The position numbers and the translations under genes were made by a program. From NCBI RefSeq assembly GCF_042429765.1, contig NZ_JBHLZU010000019.1, positions 62,001 to 126,000 on the forward strand: a stretch of 64,000 nucleotides of DNA, in the 5' to 3' direction. The notes under the pieces are model-generated. The model saw nothing but the letters and a program-made list of their open reading frames with translations, was not told where the DNA came from and did no database searches. The DNA comes from Allokutzneria oryzae (GTDB lineage Bacteria; Actinomycetota; Actinomycetes; Mycobacteriales; Pseudonocardiaceae). This document shows, in pieces, positions 1-7,371 of this stretch; positions within the stretch are counted from its first letter, which is position 1; the number at the start of each line of letters is the position of its first letter.

Positions 1-180
1 CTGCCACCACCTCGGTCGGTCGAGGAGCCGATGGCACACGGCCAGCAGCGCGTTGAGGCCACGGAACAGGGGGGTGACCACGTTGTTGCCTCTCCGATCG
101 CGAACCAGGACTCATCGGTGATGACCTGACGGTCGAAGGAGCATGGCGGAGGGAGGTGGGACCCGTCCCGACTCTCCCTT

Positions 181-208
181 AGTTGACATAATGTAGATTA
201 TCGGCGTT
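181..208. other. dif: Candidate chromosomal dif site (XerC/XerD recombination site)
   Basis: An AT-rich 28-bp island in GC-rich DNA has the 11-6-11 layout of bacterial dif sites. Arm one is AGTTGACATAA (181-191), the centre is TGTAGA (192-197) and arm two is TTATCGGCGTT (198-208). The inner arm ends, CATAA and TTATC, form the usual partial dyad. From memory, the actinobacterial dif consensus, read on this strand, has GACATAAT on one side and ATTATCGGCG on the other, and both are present here. XerC and XerD would recombine chromosome dimers at such a site, at the replication terminus. No other copy of the asymmetric site was seen in the window; the symmetric palindrome near 36.3 kb is different. 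Confidence 0.75.
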
Positions 209-682
209 TTCTCGACCTGGGATTACGGGGCCAGAAGAGGCTCACAACGAGACCGAGTCGCACACGTGCAACTCACGATGCGGCACGCGTCGCGCCGCCG
301 TTCGCAGCGCCGCTCGTTACGCGCGTTTCTCGCGCGTCGCTGCTCCGCATGCCAGATTCCCGCGAAGGCTGCCGCGGCAGGGTATTGAGAGCCTCCAGGA
401 GTCCTTCAAGGTCGATCTCGGAGCACCCCTGTCACACCACCTCGTTTCGTCACAGTGACGCATTTAGGTGGGGTAAGCCGGGTCGTTCCCCTGGCGTGGG
501 CGGGGTCGAGCGCAGTCGCCGATGGCTAGCTCAAGGCTGCCGATCGCGCTGGGTTGACAGATCGACAGTGGCCGGAACGACGTGTCGCACAGTGTGTGCC
601 GAGGTGCGTCGGGACGCTTCACGGCAGGCGGCATCGCCCCTACTCCACTGGGCGGGTTGATGCCATCCGAGCCCCGTCCGAG

Positions 683-712
683 TTTGGTGGATAACAGTAA
701 TTATCCACCAAA
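683..712 (-). terminator. Perfect 12-bp inverted repeat downstream of the thiolase gene
   Basis: TTTGGTGGATAA (683-694) and its exact reverse complement (701-712) flank a 6-nt spacer. The repeat starts 40 bp past the stop codon of the minus-strand thiolase gene, so it may act as its transcription terminator. It lacks a T-run and is unusually AT-rich for this genome. It could instead be an operator or the end of a lost mobile element. Confidence 0.4.
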
Positions 713-751
713 ACACCGAAGGTGGTTACGCTGCCCTGCCCCACCGGAAGA

Positions 752-1948
752 TCAACTTCCGAGGACGAAGCTGACCGTGGTCGCCGTGCTGCCGCCGATG
801 TTGAGGGTGCCGAACCGGCGGGCGCCCTCGACCTGCGTCTCACCCGCCTCTCCCCGCACTTGAAGGTGCGCGTCGAGCAGCATCCGCACCCCCGTCGCGC
901 CGACCGGGTGTCCCCCGCCGATCAGGCCGCCCCCGGGGTTCACCGGCAGGCGTCCGTCCCGCTCCAGGTCACCGTTCTCCACCGCCTGCCAGCACTTTCC
1001 CGGCTCAGTGATGCCGAGGTGGTCGATCGCCATGTACTCCGACATGGCGAAGCAGTCGTGGGTTTCCACGCCGTCCACGTCGTCAACGCTGGCGAGCTGT
1101 GCCCGGCGCAGCGCGTCCTGGAACGTGGCGCGGACGTGCGGCAGGACGTACGGCACGTCGGAGGAGCGGCGGAACTTGGGCTGGAGCGGCAGCCCGACGG
1201 TGCGGTGTCCCCAACCGAGGATCTTCGACGCCTCGCGGCGACCGGCGACTCGGCTGGACATGAGGACCACGCCCGCGGCTCCGTCGGTGATCTGGCTGCA
1301 GTCGTGTCTGCGGATCCGGCCCTCCACCAGCGCGTCGTTCTCGGTGAAGCTCTCCGGCGGCAGGGTCCAGTTCCTGGTCTGGGCGTTGGGGTTGGCGCGG
1401 GCGTTGCGGAAGTTGAGTTCGGAGATCGCACGCAGGTGCGCGTCGTCCAAGCCGTACCTGCGGTCGTACTCGTCAGCGAGCTCGCTGAACATGTGGGGCC
1501 ACATGAAGTGGGCGAGCTGTCCCTCGTGACCGATCCATGCGGCCGCGCCGAGGTGGGTGGTGGCCTGGTCGCCGGGGACGGTCTTCTCCAGTTCGAGGCC
1601 GAGGACGAGCGCGGTGTCGTAGCGACCTGACTCCAGGTCGACCATGGCGGCGAGCAGGGCGACCCCGCCGGAAGCGCAGGCGGCTTCGTGGCGTGTCGCG
1701 GGCACGTCCCAGAGGGCTTCCTCGACGGTGGCGGGCATCGCGCCGAGGTGTCCCTGGCCGGTGAAGAGCTGGCCGAAGGCGTTGCCGACGTGCACGACGT
1801 CGATGTCGGCGGGGTCGATCTTGGCTTTGGCGAGGGTCTCGCGAACGGTCTCCCTCGTGAGGTCGGCGTAGTCGTGCCCCTCGCGGGTCCAGTTGCGGGC
1901 GAAGTCGGTCTGGTGGCCGCCGAGCACGAAGACGTCGTTGGCTGGCAT
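752..1948 (-). CDS. SCP2-type thiolase (acetyl-CoA acetyltransferase family)
   Basis: This 398-residue protein has the thiolase fold. The nucleophilic Cys91 lies in EAACASGG, a second conserved block is HDCFAMSE near residue 298, and the C-terminal block GGGHPVGATG supplies the catalytic His347. The HDCF block in place of the NEAFA motif, and the absence of a C-terminal CxG motif, place it in the SCP2/SCPx thiolase branch. That branch usually cleaves or forms branched 3-ketoacyl-CoA esters, for example in sterol side-chain or aromatic degradation. The ATG at 1948 has GGGGGAGG just upstream. The next gene on the same strand, an NTF2-like protein at 2488, probably shares its transcript. The exact substrate cannot be told from sequence. 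Confidence 0.88.
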   Translation of the reverse strand: MPANDVFVLGGHQTDFARNWTREGHDYADLTRETVRETLAKAKIDPADIDVVHVGNAFGQLFTGQGHLGAMPATVEEALWDVPATRHEAACASGGVALLAAMVDLESGRYDTALVLGLELEKTVPGDQATTHLGAAAWIGHEGQLAHFMWPHMFSELADEYDRRYGLDDAHLRAISELNFRNARANPNAQTRNWTLPPESFTENDALVEGRIRRHDCSQITDGAAGVVLMSSRVAGRREASKILGWGHRTVGLPLQPKFRRSSDVPYVLPHVRATFQDALRRAQLASVDDVDGVETHDCFAMSEYMAIDHLGITEPGKCWQAVENGDLERDGRLPVNPGGGLIGGGHPVGATGVRMLLDAHLQVRGEAGETQVEGARRFGTLNIGGSTATTVSFVLGS

Positions 1949-2047
1949 GGGCGCCTCCCCCGCTGGCTTTCGCTACCGAAGTGAAGGTACCGCAGCGCTG
2001 GCCGCGGATGGCGTCTCCGGCCAGCGCTGCGTTCGGCGCGGCTGGGG

Positions 2048-2488
2048 TCAGGCCGCGGCGAGCGAGGCGATGAGGTCGTTGGTGCGGCCGAGCAGGCGCG
2101 CCATGGCGATGGGGTCCATGTAGTCGTCGTAGCGGACGATCTTGCCGTCTCGGATGCGGAGGATGCCGAGTGCGGTGAAGGTGTAGGGCTCGTCGAGGGC
2201 TTTGGCCCAGCCGTGGTGGGTGACCTCGATGACGACGACTTCGGGGTCGTCGGTGTCGCGGGTGAGCACGTGGACGCCCTGGATGTCGAGGAGTTCGCGG
2301 CGTTGTGCGGCCGCTCCGCGGTAGGCGCGGATGGCGTCCTGGCCGTTGAGCTCCCTGGGCATGCCGGGCGGGGCGAAGGGGTAGGTGAGGACGCCGTCGG
2401 TGGCGAAGAGGTCGGCGAAGGCGATCCCCTCCTTGCCTTCGACCATGCGGCGGACCTGGTCGACGACCTGGTGGGTGGTGGCGGGCAT
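2048..2488 (-). CDS. NTF2/SnoaL-like protein
   Basis: This 146-residue protein has the small alpha+beta barrel pattern of the NTF2/SnoaL superfamily: an N-terminal helix with residues VDQVRRMVEGKEG, a FADLFATDGVLTYPF strand pair, and a C-terminal GILRIRDGKIVRYDDYMDP segment. Family members include ketosteroid isomerases, polyketide cyclases and hydrolases of small lactones or epoxides. GAGGAG lies just upstream of the ATG. It shares a divergent 83-bp control region with the TetR gene at 2572, whose product probably represses it and perhaps the downstream thiolase gene. The catalytic activity is unknown; an isomerase or dehydratase role in the neighbouring catabolic cluster is inference. Confidence 0.8.
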   Translation of the reverse strand: MPATTHQVVDQVRRMVEGKEGIAFADLFATDGVLTYPFAPPGMPRELNGQDAIRAYRGAAAQRRELLDIQGVHVLTRDTDDPEVVVIEVTHHGWAKALDEPYTFTALGILRIRDGKIVRYDDYMDPIAMARLLGRTNDLIASLAAA

Positions 2489-2571
2489 GGGTGCTCCTCG
2501 GGTGGGCGGGCGTAAAATCGGAACGGTGACCCCGCTTCGACTATACGGAACGCGCGCCCCGGTTGGTAGGC

Positions 2572-3132
2572 ATGGCTGACAAACCGCTGCGCGCCGATGC
2601 CCGGCGCAACCGGGAGCTGGTGCTCAACGCCGCCCGTGAGGCGTTCGCGGCCTCGGGTTTCGGTGTGCCGCTCGATGAGATCGCCGCGCGGGCCGGGGTT
2701 GGTCCCGGCACCGTCTACCGCCACTTCCCCACCAAGGAAGCGCTGTTCGAGGCCGTGGTGACGGCGCGGGTGGAGGACCTCGTCGCAGACACCCGGGCTC
2801 GTGCGGGTGCCTGCGACGACCCGGGTGCCGCGTTCTTCGGCTTCCTGGCGAGGCTGGGCGATGAGGTTGTCGCCAAGCGGGACCTGTCGGACGCGATCAG
2901 CGTGCCTAGCTCGGTGCGCGACGAGCTGCACGCGGTGATGGACGAGTTGCTGCGCGGTGCGCAGCGGGTGGGCGCTGTGCGCGCGGACATCGAGGCGTCG
3001 GACCTGGTGGTGTTGCTCAAGGGAGTGCTGGCGGGGATTCACGACGCCTCGGTCGGCGAGGTGGCGCCGGATCGGGCGCGGCGTCTGTTCGCCGTGCTCA
3101 CCGCGGGGTTGCGGCCGTCAGGTGACGGGTGA
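2572..3132 (+). CDS. TetR-family transcriptional regulator
   Basis: This 186-residue regulator starts with ADKPLRADARRNRELVLNAA, then the TetR helix-turn-helix VPLDEIAARAGVGPGTVYRH and the usual FPTKEALFEAVV. The C-terminal ligand domain is generic. I chose ATG 2572; a TTG three codons upstream (2563) is possible. It is transcribed divergently from the NTF2-like gene. The 83-bp gap holds a TATAGT -10-like hexamer on the minus strand (2540-2545) and a repeated CGGAACG (2519 and 2547), which may be operator half-sites. Its 3' end overlaps the convergent SnoaL-like gene by 15 bp. Confidence 0.88.
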   Translation: MADKPLRADARRNRELVLNAAREAFAASGFGVPLDEIAARAGVGPGTVYRHFPTKEALFEAVVTARVEDLVADTRARAGACDDPGAAFFGFLARLGDEVVAKRDLSDAISVPSSVRDELHAVMDELLRGAQRVGAVRADIEASDLVVLLKGVLAGIHDASVGEVAPDRARRLFAVLTAGLRPSGDG

Positions 3133-3573
3133 GCCGATGCCGGGTGGTAGGCGGTCGATGTCGAAGGACGACGAGACCTCGCGGTAGATGATGCGCCAGA
3201 TCCCGTTGCGACGGGTGTAGACGTCGCGGTAGGTGCCGCCGCCTCGGATCCAGGTCCCGTCGATGAGCTGGACGGAGAGTTCGGTGTCGGCTTCGCCGCT
3301 GGCGCGGTCGCCGTCGAAGTCGACGACGAGGTTTGCGGTCCAGTGGTGCATCTGCTGGAAGGACTGCCACTGGGCCTTCACCCCGGCGCGGATGGCGTCG
3401 ATGCCGTTGAAGCGCTGGTCGGGGCTCGGCGCCCACACGGCGTCCTCGTGCCAGATCGCGGTGAAGCGCCGGAGGTCCTGCTTGTCGGCGCCGTGGCAGT
3501 ACTCGTGGACGAGGCGCTGGATCGCGAGCTCGCTCTCGACGCGGTCGAGCCGTTCGGCCAGATTGTCGGTCAT
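3118..3573 (-). CDS. SnoaL-like (NTF2 fold) protein
   Basis: This 151-residue protein begins MTDNLAERLDRVESELAIQR, then LVHEYCHGADKQDLRRFTAIWHED, the start of a SnoaL_4-type domain seen in ring-hydroxylating dioxygenase beta subunits, scytalone dehydratase-like and limonene epoxide hydrolase-like proteins. The later YRDVYTRRNGIWRIIYREV strand is typical. A longer upstream frame exists, but ATG 3573 fits the family's usual start. It is convergent with the TetR gene and divergent from the DinB gene, 34 bp away. The function is probably an isomerase, dehydratase or hydrolase in the local catabolic cluster, by context only. Confidence 0.8.
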   Translation of the reverse strand: MTDNLAERLDRVESELAIQRLVHEYCHGADKQDLRRFTAIWHEDAVWAPSPDQRFNGIDAIRAGVKAQWQSFQQMHHWTANLVVDFDGDRASGEADTELSVQLIDGTWIRGGGTYRDVYTRRNGIWRIIYREVSSSFDIDRLPPGIGSPVT

Positions 3574-3607
3574 ATCAAGGACCTTAGGCTGGTTGAGGGG
3601 GTTGGGA

Positions 3608-4141
3608 ATGGCGAATGAGGTGTGGGGTGCCGGCGGCGTTATGCGGTCGTGGCCGGAGCAGCGCGCCGAGGACGAGCTGCAGTTGCAGTGGGAGTTCCTG
3701 GGGTTCCTGCGCGCCACCGCGGTGAACAAGGTGTTGGGACTGGGTGCGGAGCAGGCGTCGGCGACGCCGTGGCCGACCTCGCCCTGCATGAGCTTGTTGG
3801 GTGTGGTGAAGCACCTGACGGCGGTGGAGCGGTTCTGGTTGTCCTACGTCGGCGGTGGGTTGGACGTGCCGTTGTTGTGGGACTCGGAGGATCACAACGC
3901 GGAGTTCCGCCTCTCCCCTGCTGACACGCCGGAGGCGGTGGTGGCCGCGTACCAGGAGGAGTGGGTGCGCTCGGCGGAGGCATTGGACGGTTTGTCTGCG
4001 GATGACCTGGCGTTGCGTGAGGTGGGCGGCTCGGAGCGGACGGTGCGGTGGCTGTTGGCGCACGTGGTCCAGGAGACGGCTCGGCACGTGGGGCATCTGG
4101 ACGTGCTGCGGGAGTTCGCTGACGGTCTGGTCGGTGAGTAA
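3608..4141 (+). CDS. DinB/DUF664 family protein, possible thiol-dependent S-transferase
   Basis: This 177-residue protein shows the four-helix DinB/DUF664 pattern: LQWEFLGFLRATAVNKVLGL, VVKHLTAVERFWL with its conserved His, and VVQETARHVGHLDVLRE with two more. The three His positions form the expected divalent metal site. In actinobacteria, relatives include mycothiol-dependent S-transferases and maleylpyruvate isomerase-like enzymes, so a mycothiol-dependent detoxification or isomerisation role is plausible. GAGGGGG precedes ATG 3608; an internal ATG at 3641 is an alternative. The RidA gene follows 31 bp downstream and probably shares the transcript. Confidence 0.78.
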   Translation: MANEVWGAGGVMRSWPEQRAEDELQLQWEFLGFLRATAVNKVLGLGAEQASATPWPTSPCMSLLGVVKHLTAVERFWLSYVGGGLDVPLLWDSEDHNAEFRLSPADTPEAVVAAYQEEWVRSAEALDGLSADDLALREVGGSERTVRWLLAHVVQETARHVGHLDVLREFADGLVGE

Positions 4142-4172
4142 AACCAGTTGAGCGCGTGTGCAGGATCGGGCC

Positions 4173-4565
4173 ATGGGTTCTGTTGAACTGGTTCGTGGTG
4201 TTGAGCTCAGCGATGTGGCGGAGTACGCGTACGCGTCGGTGGCGCGCGGGATGGTGTACACGGCGGGTGCGTGCCCGTTGGACGAGAAGGGGCAGACGGT
4301 CGCGGTCGGCGACTACGTGGGTCAGGCGCGTCAGGTGATGGCGAACCTGGAGGTCGCGCTGCGTGCGGCGGGAACGTCGTTGGACGGCGTGGCGAAGACG
4401 ACGGTGTACGTGAGGTCGTCGGAGCAGTCGGACTTGGTGGCGGTGTGGGACGTCGTGCGCGCGGCGTTCGGCTCACACGACGCGCCGAGCACCCTCCTCG
4501 GCGTGGCCGCCCTGGGCTACGACAACCAACTCGTCGAGGTCGAGGCCGTCGCCGTCCTCCCCTAG
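4173..4565 (+). CDS. RidA-family protein
   Basis: This 130-residue protein of the YjgF/YER057c/UK114 (Rid) family has the hallmarks VYTAGACPLDEKG, VGDYVGQARQVMANLEVALR and a C-terminal DNQLVEVEAVAVLP. Canonical RidA deaminates reactive 2-aminoacrylate and related enamines with an Arg in the last strand. Here the corresponding end reads VEVEAVAVL without that Arg, so it is more likely a Rid paralogue tied to a catabolic pathway. A start at 4158 is also open, but ATG 4173 fits the family length. A 21-bp inverted repeat lies 16 bp after the stop codon. Confidence 0.85.
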   Translation: MGSVELVRGVELSDVAEYAYASVARGMVYTAGACPLDEKGQTVAVGDYVGQARQVMANLEVALRAAGTSLDGVAKTTVYVRSSEQSDLVAVWDVVRAAFGSHDAPSTLLGVAALGYDNQLVEVEAVAVLP

Positions 4566-4581
4566 CCACCCCCCATTTTTG

Positions 4582-4643
4582 GCCATTCGCGGGCTTATGG
4601 ACCCTTTTGCGCCCTCCCAGACGTCCATAAGCCCGCGAATGGC
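4582..4643. terminator. 21-bp inverted repeat between convergent genes (bidirectional terminator or REP-like element)
   Basis: Perfect 21-bp arms (4582-4602 and 4623-4643, sharing GCGGGCTTATGGAC) flank a 20-nt loop between the stop codons of the convergent RidA gene and the second thiolase gene. The position suggests a bidirectional terminator. It has no strong T-run. Its GGCTTA core resembles the core of the three-copy palindrome found further right, but the arms otherwise differ. Confidence 0.6.
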
Positions 4644-4652
4644 GAGGAGGGG

Positions 4653-5831
4653 TTACACGCGGGTGAGGAGGAGGGCGGAGCCGACGCCTGCGGCTCCGCT
4701 GACGGCGATGATGCCGTGGCGGGCGTTGCGGCGTTCGAGCTCGTCGACGCAGCTCTGGGCGAGGATGGCTCCGGTGGCGCCGAAGGCGTGGCCCATGGCG
4801 ATGGTGCCGCCGTTGGGGTTGAGGCGGTCGTCAGTGATGGCGAGGTCGCGTTCGAACTTCACGCAGGAGGCGGCGAAGGCTTCGGCGATCTCGTAGACGG
4901 CGATGTCGTCGGGGTGCAGGCCGGTGCTGGCGAGGAGCTTCTGCACGGCGTGTTGGCCTGCGGTGAGCATGATGACCGGGTCCACTGCCGCGGTCGCCGC
5001 CGCCGCGATGCGCGCTCTGGGGCGCAGGCCGTGACGTTCGGCGGTCTCGGCGGTGCCGATGAGGGTGATGGCCGCCGCGTCGGCGAGTGTGGGTGAGGTG
5101 CCGACGGTGTGCAGGTGGCGGATTTCGGTGACTTCGGGGTGGTGGCGTCGGACGAGGTCGTCTTGTCCGTGGAGGCCCAGTTCGGTGAAGGCCGGTGGGA
5201 GCGCGGCGAGCTCGTCTGCGGTTGTGTGCGGGCGCAGGGCTTCGTCGTGGTCGAGCAGTACTGTGCCGTAGTCGTCGTGGATGGGCGTGGCGTGGTGGCG
5301 GCCGTTCTGCCAGGCCGCCGCGGCGCGGTGCTGGGTGCGGAGTCCGTAGGCGTCGAGCTCGGCGCGGTGGAGGTCTTCGAGGGTGGCGATGAGGTCGGCG
5401 GCGATTCCCATGTGGACGGAGCCGAGTCGGCTGATGACCGTGGGGTCGCGGTAGAGCGGGGCTTGGTCGGAGAACATCGGGGCGTGCGAGACCGACTCGA
5501 CTCCCCCGGCGATGACCAGGTTGGCCGTGCCGAAGGTGATGTGGGCGGCGGCGGTGCTGATGGCGTCGACGCCGGAGGCGCAGAAGCGGTTGAGGGTCAT
5601 GCCGGGGGTGCCGGTCCAGCCCGCGAGGGCGGCGGCGGTGCGGGCGATGTTGCCGCCCTGTTCTCCGGTCTGGGTGGCACAGCCGAGGATCACGTCGTCG
5701 ATGGGCAGGTCGCCGCCGAGGGTGGTGAGCAGGGGCTCCAGCAGTTGGAGCGGGGTCCTGGAGGCGAGGCCGCCGGTGGGTTTGGCCTTGCCCCGGGGGG
5801 TGCGGCGGGTGTCCAGGAGGTAGGCGGTCAT
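4653..5831 (-). CDS. Thiolase (acetyl-CoA C-acyltransferase)
   Basis: This 392-residue protein is a classical thiolase. It has nucleophilic Cys84 in LNRFCASGVDA, GGVESVSHAPM, the YEIAEAFAASCVKFERD block (NEAFA-like) and NPNGGTIAMGHAFGATGA with the catalytic His. The second catalytic Cys of the CxG motif, normally near the C-terminus, reads SGAAGVGSALLL here, so it is absent at that position. Its ATG overlaps the stop codon of the upstream carotenoid oxygenase gene (ATGA at 5828-5831), so the two are translationally coupled. It probably performs the thiolytic step after cleavage of the oxygenase's substrate, by context. Activity should be tested in view of the missing Cys. Confidence 0.87.
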   Translation of the reverse strand: MTAYLLDTRRTPRGKAKPTGGLASRTPLQLLEPLLTTLGGDLPIDDVILGCATQTGEQGGNIARTAAALAGWTGTPGMTLNRFCASGVDAISTAAAHITFGTANLVIAGGVESVSHAPMFSDQAPLYRDPTVISRLGSVHMGIAADLIATLEDLHRAELDAYGLRTQHRAAAAWQNGRHHATPIHDDYGTVLLDHDEALRPHTTADELAALPPAFTELGLHGQDDLVRRHHPEVTEIRHLHTVGTSPTLADAAAITLIGTAETAERHGLRPRARIAAAATAAVDPVIMLTAGQHAVQKLLASTGLHPDDIAVYEIAEAFAASCVKFERDLAITDDRLNPNGGTIAMGHAFGATGAILAQSCVDELERRNARHGIIAVSGAAGVGSALLLTRV

Positions 5832-7291
5832 CCGAAGGCCCTGAGCTGGTCGGCGCGGACCCAGGTGGCGTGGAAGCCGATGGGCACGCGAGTGGGCAGC
5901 AGGACGCGGGCGACGGGGCCGGCTTCGAGGTCGGCGGCGTCGAGGATGATCACTTCGGAGCGGCCTTCGCGTTCGTCGGTGACGAAGGAGAGGAGGTAGC
6001 CGTCGGTCTCGCCGGTGGAGCCGTCGCGCGGGGCGAAGGGGGCCTCGGCGCCCCAGCGGCCGGGGCCGAAGAGGTGCTGCTGCTTCTCCCCCGTGCTGGA
6101 GTCGAAGCGGACCAGGCCGTCGAAGAGCAGGGTGTCCTCGTTGGCCAGGTGCATGTTGTAGGAGTAGCGGTGGGCCCGGCCGACGACGCGGGAGTCGACG
6201 CTGGGGAACTCGATGTTGTCGTCGTCGAGCCTGCCCTCGGTGAGGGAACCGGTGCGCAGGTTGAGCCGGTACCGGTAGAGGTGGGCGTCCAGGCGGAGGT
6301 AGGCCAGCATCCGGCCGAGCGGGGTGGTGGAGATGGCGCGGTGCTGGGCGTTGGCGACGCGGCAGACGTCGAGGACGATCTCCTCGCCTTCCTCCCAGGA
6401 GTTGACGACGTGGTAGATGTAGCAGGGTTTGGCCTCGTACCAGCGGATCTGGTCGCCGGTGCCGTGCCGGGGCAGGACGCCGAAGCGGGCGGGGAGCTCG
6501 CGGTCGAAGTGGATGCGGTACTTGCCGGCCGCCCTGGCCTGCTGGTCCTGGAGCAGGGGCAGGTCCATCAGCACGGTGTGGTTGGCGGTGATCGCTATGT
6601 CGTGGGGCAGGCGGGGGCCGGGCAGGTCGATGGTGGTCTCGTGGGTGACGCGGCCCTGGTCCCCGACGACGCCGTAGCGCATGTACGGGGGTTCGGGTCC
6701 GTAGTCGAACCAGCAGAGTTCGCCGGTGGCCTCGTCGTGCTTGGGGTGGGCCATCATGTCGCCGGTGAGCGTGCCCAGGAAGTCCTCGGCGCCGATGGTC
6801 TCCAGGGAGAGCGGGTCCAGCGCGTAGGGGCTGCCGCAGAGGTACCAGGTGGTGAGGACCTTGCCCCGGTAGAACAGCACGTCGGTGTTGGCGGTGTCCT
6901 TGATGCCCAGGCCGTGGGTGTTGCCGAAGGGGTTGCCCTCGGGGTTCTCCATGACGCCGGTCCACAGGGCCTTGCCCGCGTCGGACTCGGCGTGGAAGGC
7001 CTTGGTGCGGACGTAGCGGTTGCGGTAGCGGGCGCGGCCGTTCTCGATGTGCAGGGCGTGGAGCATGCCGTCGCCGTCGAAGAGGTGGTAGCGGCCCGGC
7101 GCGTCGAACTGCCGGTTGGGGCCGTTGCGGAGGTAGACACCGTTGAGGTCGCGGGGGATCTCGCCGATGACGTCGAGGTCGTCGGCGGTGATCTCGTCGT
7201 GGACCGGGGCGAACACGCCCATGAGGTACGGGTTGGGTTCGTCCGTCTGGAGCGGGCGGGCGAGGGCGATCGGCTGGTCGGCGGTGCTCAT
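5828..7291 (-). CDS. Carotenoid oxygenase family (carotenoid/lignostilbene cleavage dioxygenase-like)
   Basis: This 487-residue protein is a seven-bladed propeller dioxygenase of the RPE65/CCD family. It shows NGVYLRNGPNRQF, HLFDGDGMLHALHI and the four Fe(II)-binding histidines in AHPKHDE, RLPHDIAIT, IYHVVNSWEE and IGFHATWV. These enzymes split a conjugated double bond in carotenoids, apocarotenoids or stilbenes to give two aldehydes or ketones. I chose ATG 7291 (MSTADQPIALARP); a start 22 codons upstream is open. It is the first gene of a coupled pair with a thiolase and is divergent from the tandem HxlR regulator at 7372, which probably controls it. Confidence 0.9.
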   Translation of the reverse strand: MSTADQPIALARPLQTDEPNPYLMGVFAPVHDEITADDLDVIGEIPRDLNGVYLRNGPNRQFDAPGRYHLFDGDGMLHALHIENGRARYRNRYVRTKAFHAESDAGKALWTGVMENPEGNPFGNTHGLGIKDTANTDVLFYRGKVLTTWYLCGSPYALDPLSLETIGAEDFLGTLTGDMMAHPKHDEATGELCWFDYGPEPPYMRYGVVGDQGRVTHETTIDLPGPRLPHDIAITANHTVLMDLPLLQDQQARAAGKYRIHFDRELPARFGVLPRHGTGDQIRWYEAKPCYIYHVVNSWEEGEEIVLDVCRVANAQHRAISTTPLGRMLAYLRLDAHLYRYRLNLRTGSLTEGRLDDDNIEFPSVDSRVVGRAHRYSYNMHLANEDTLLFDGLVRFDSSTGEKQQHLFGPGRWGAEAPFAPRDGSTGETDGYLLSFVTDEREGRSEVIILDAADLEAGPVARVLLPTRVPIGFHATWVRADQLRAFG

Positions 7292-7371
7292 CTCGGCTCC
7301 CCTTGGGCTCGGCGCTGACCCCGGTCCGAAGCTACGATAAGCGAAGTCAGGCGTCAACGGGATGGTGGCGG

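Larger units (their letters stand above)
1..751. other. Gene-poor stretch at the left edge, containing a dif candidate
   Basis: I see no convincing protein gene here. The open frames that exist have Arg/Ser-rich, low-complexity products typical of non-coding high-GC DNA. On the minus strand, bases 133 to 1 can be read as a fragment rich in Leu and Arg that might be the end of a degraded gene, but no family is recognisable. The stretch contains a dif-like site at 181-208 and a perfect inverted repeat at 683-712 just past the stop codon of the first thiolase gene. The emptiness fits a chromosome terminus. Confidence 0.5.

Noticed and set aside
349..660. Short open frames in the left-edge gap
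   Set aside because: They have no Shine-Dalgarno, no recognisable domain and Arg/Ser-rich products. The region is better explained as a non-coding terminus stretch.
940..3042. A very long minus-strand open frame running through three genes
   Set aside because: It is an alternative frame of the thiolase and NTF2-like genes and antisense to the TetR gene. Its product is Arg/Ser/Pro-rich with no domain, as expected from high-GC codon bias.
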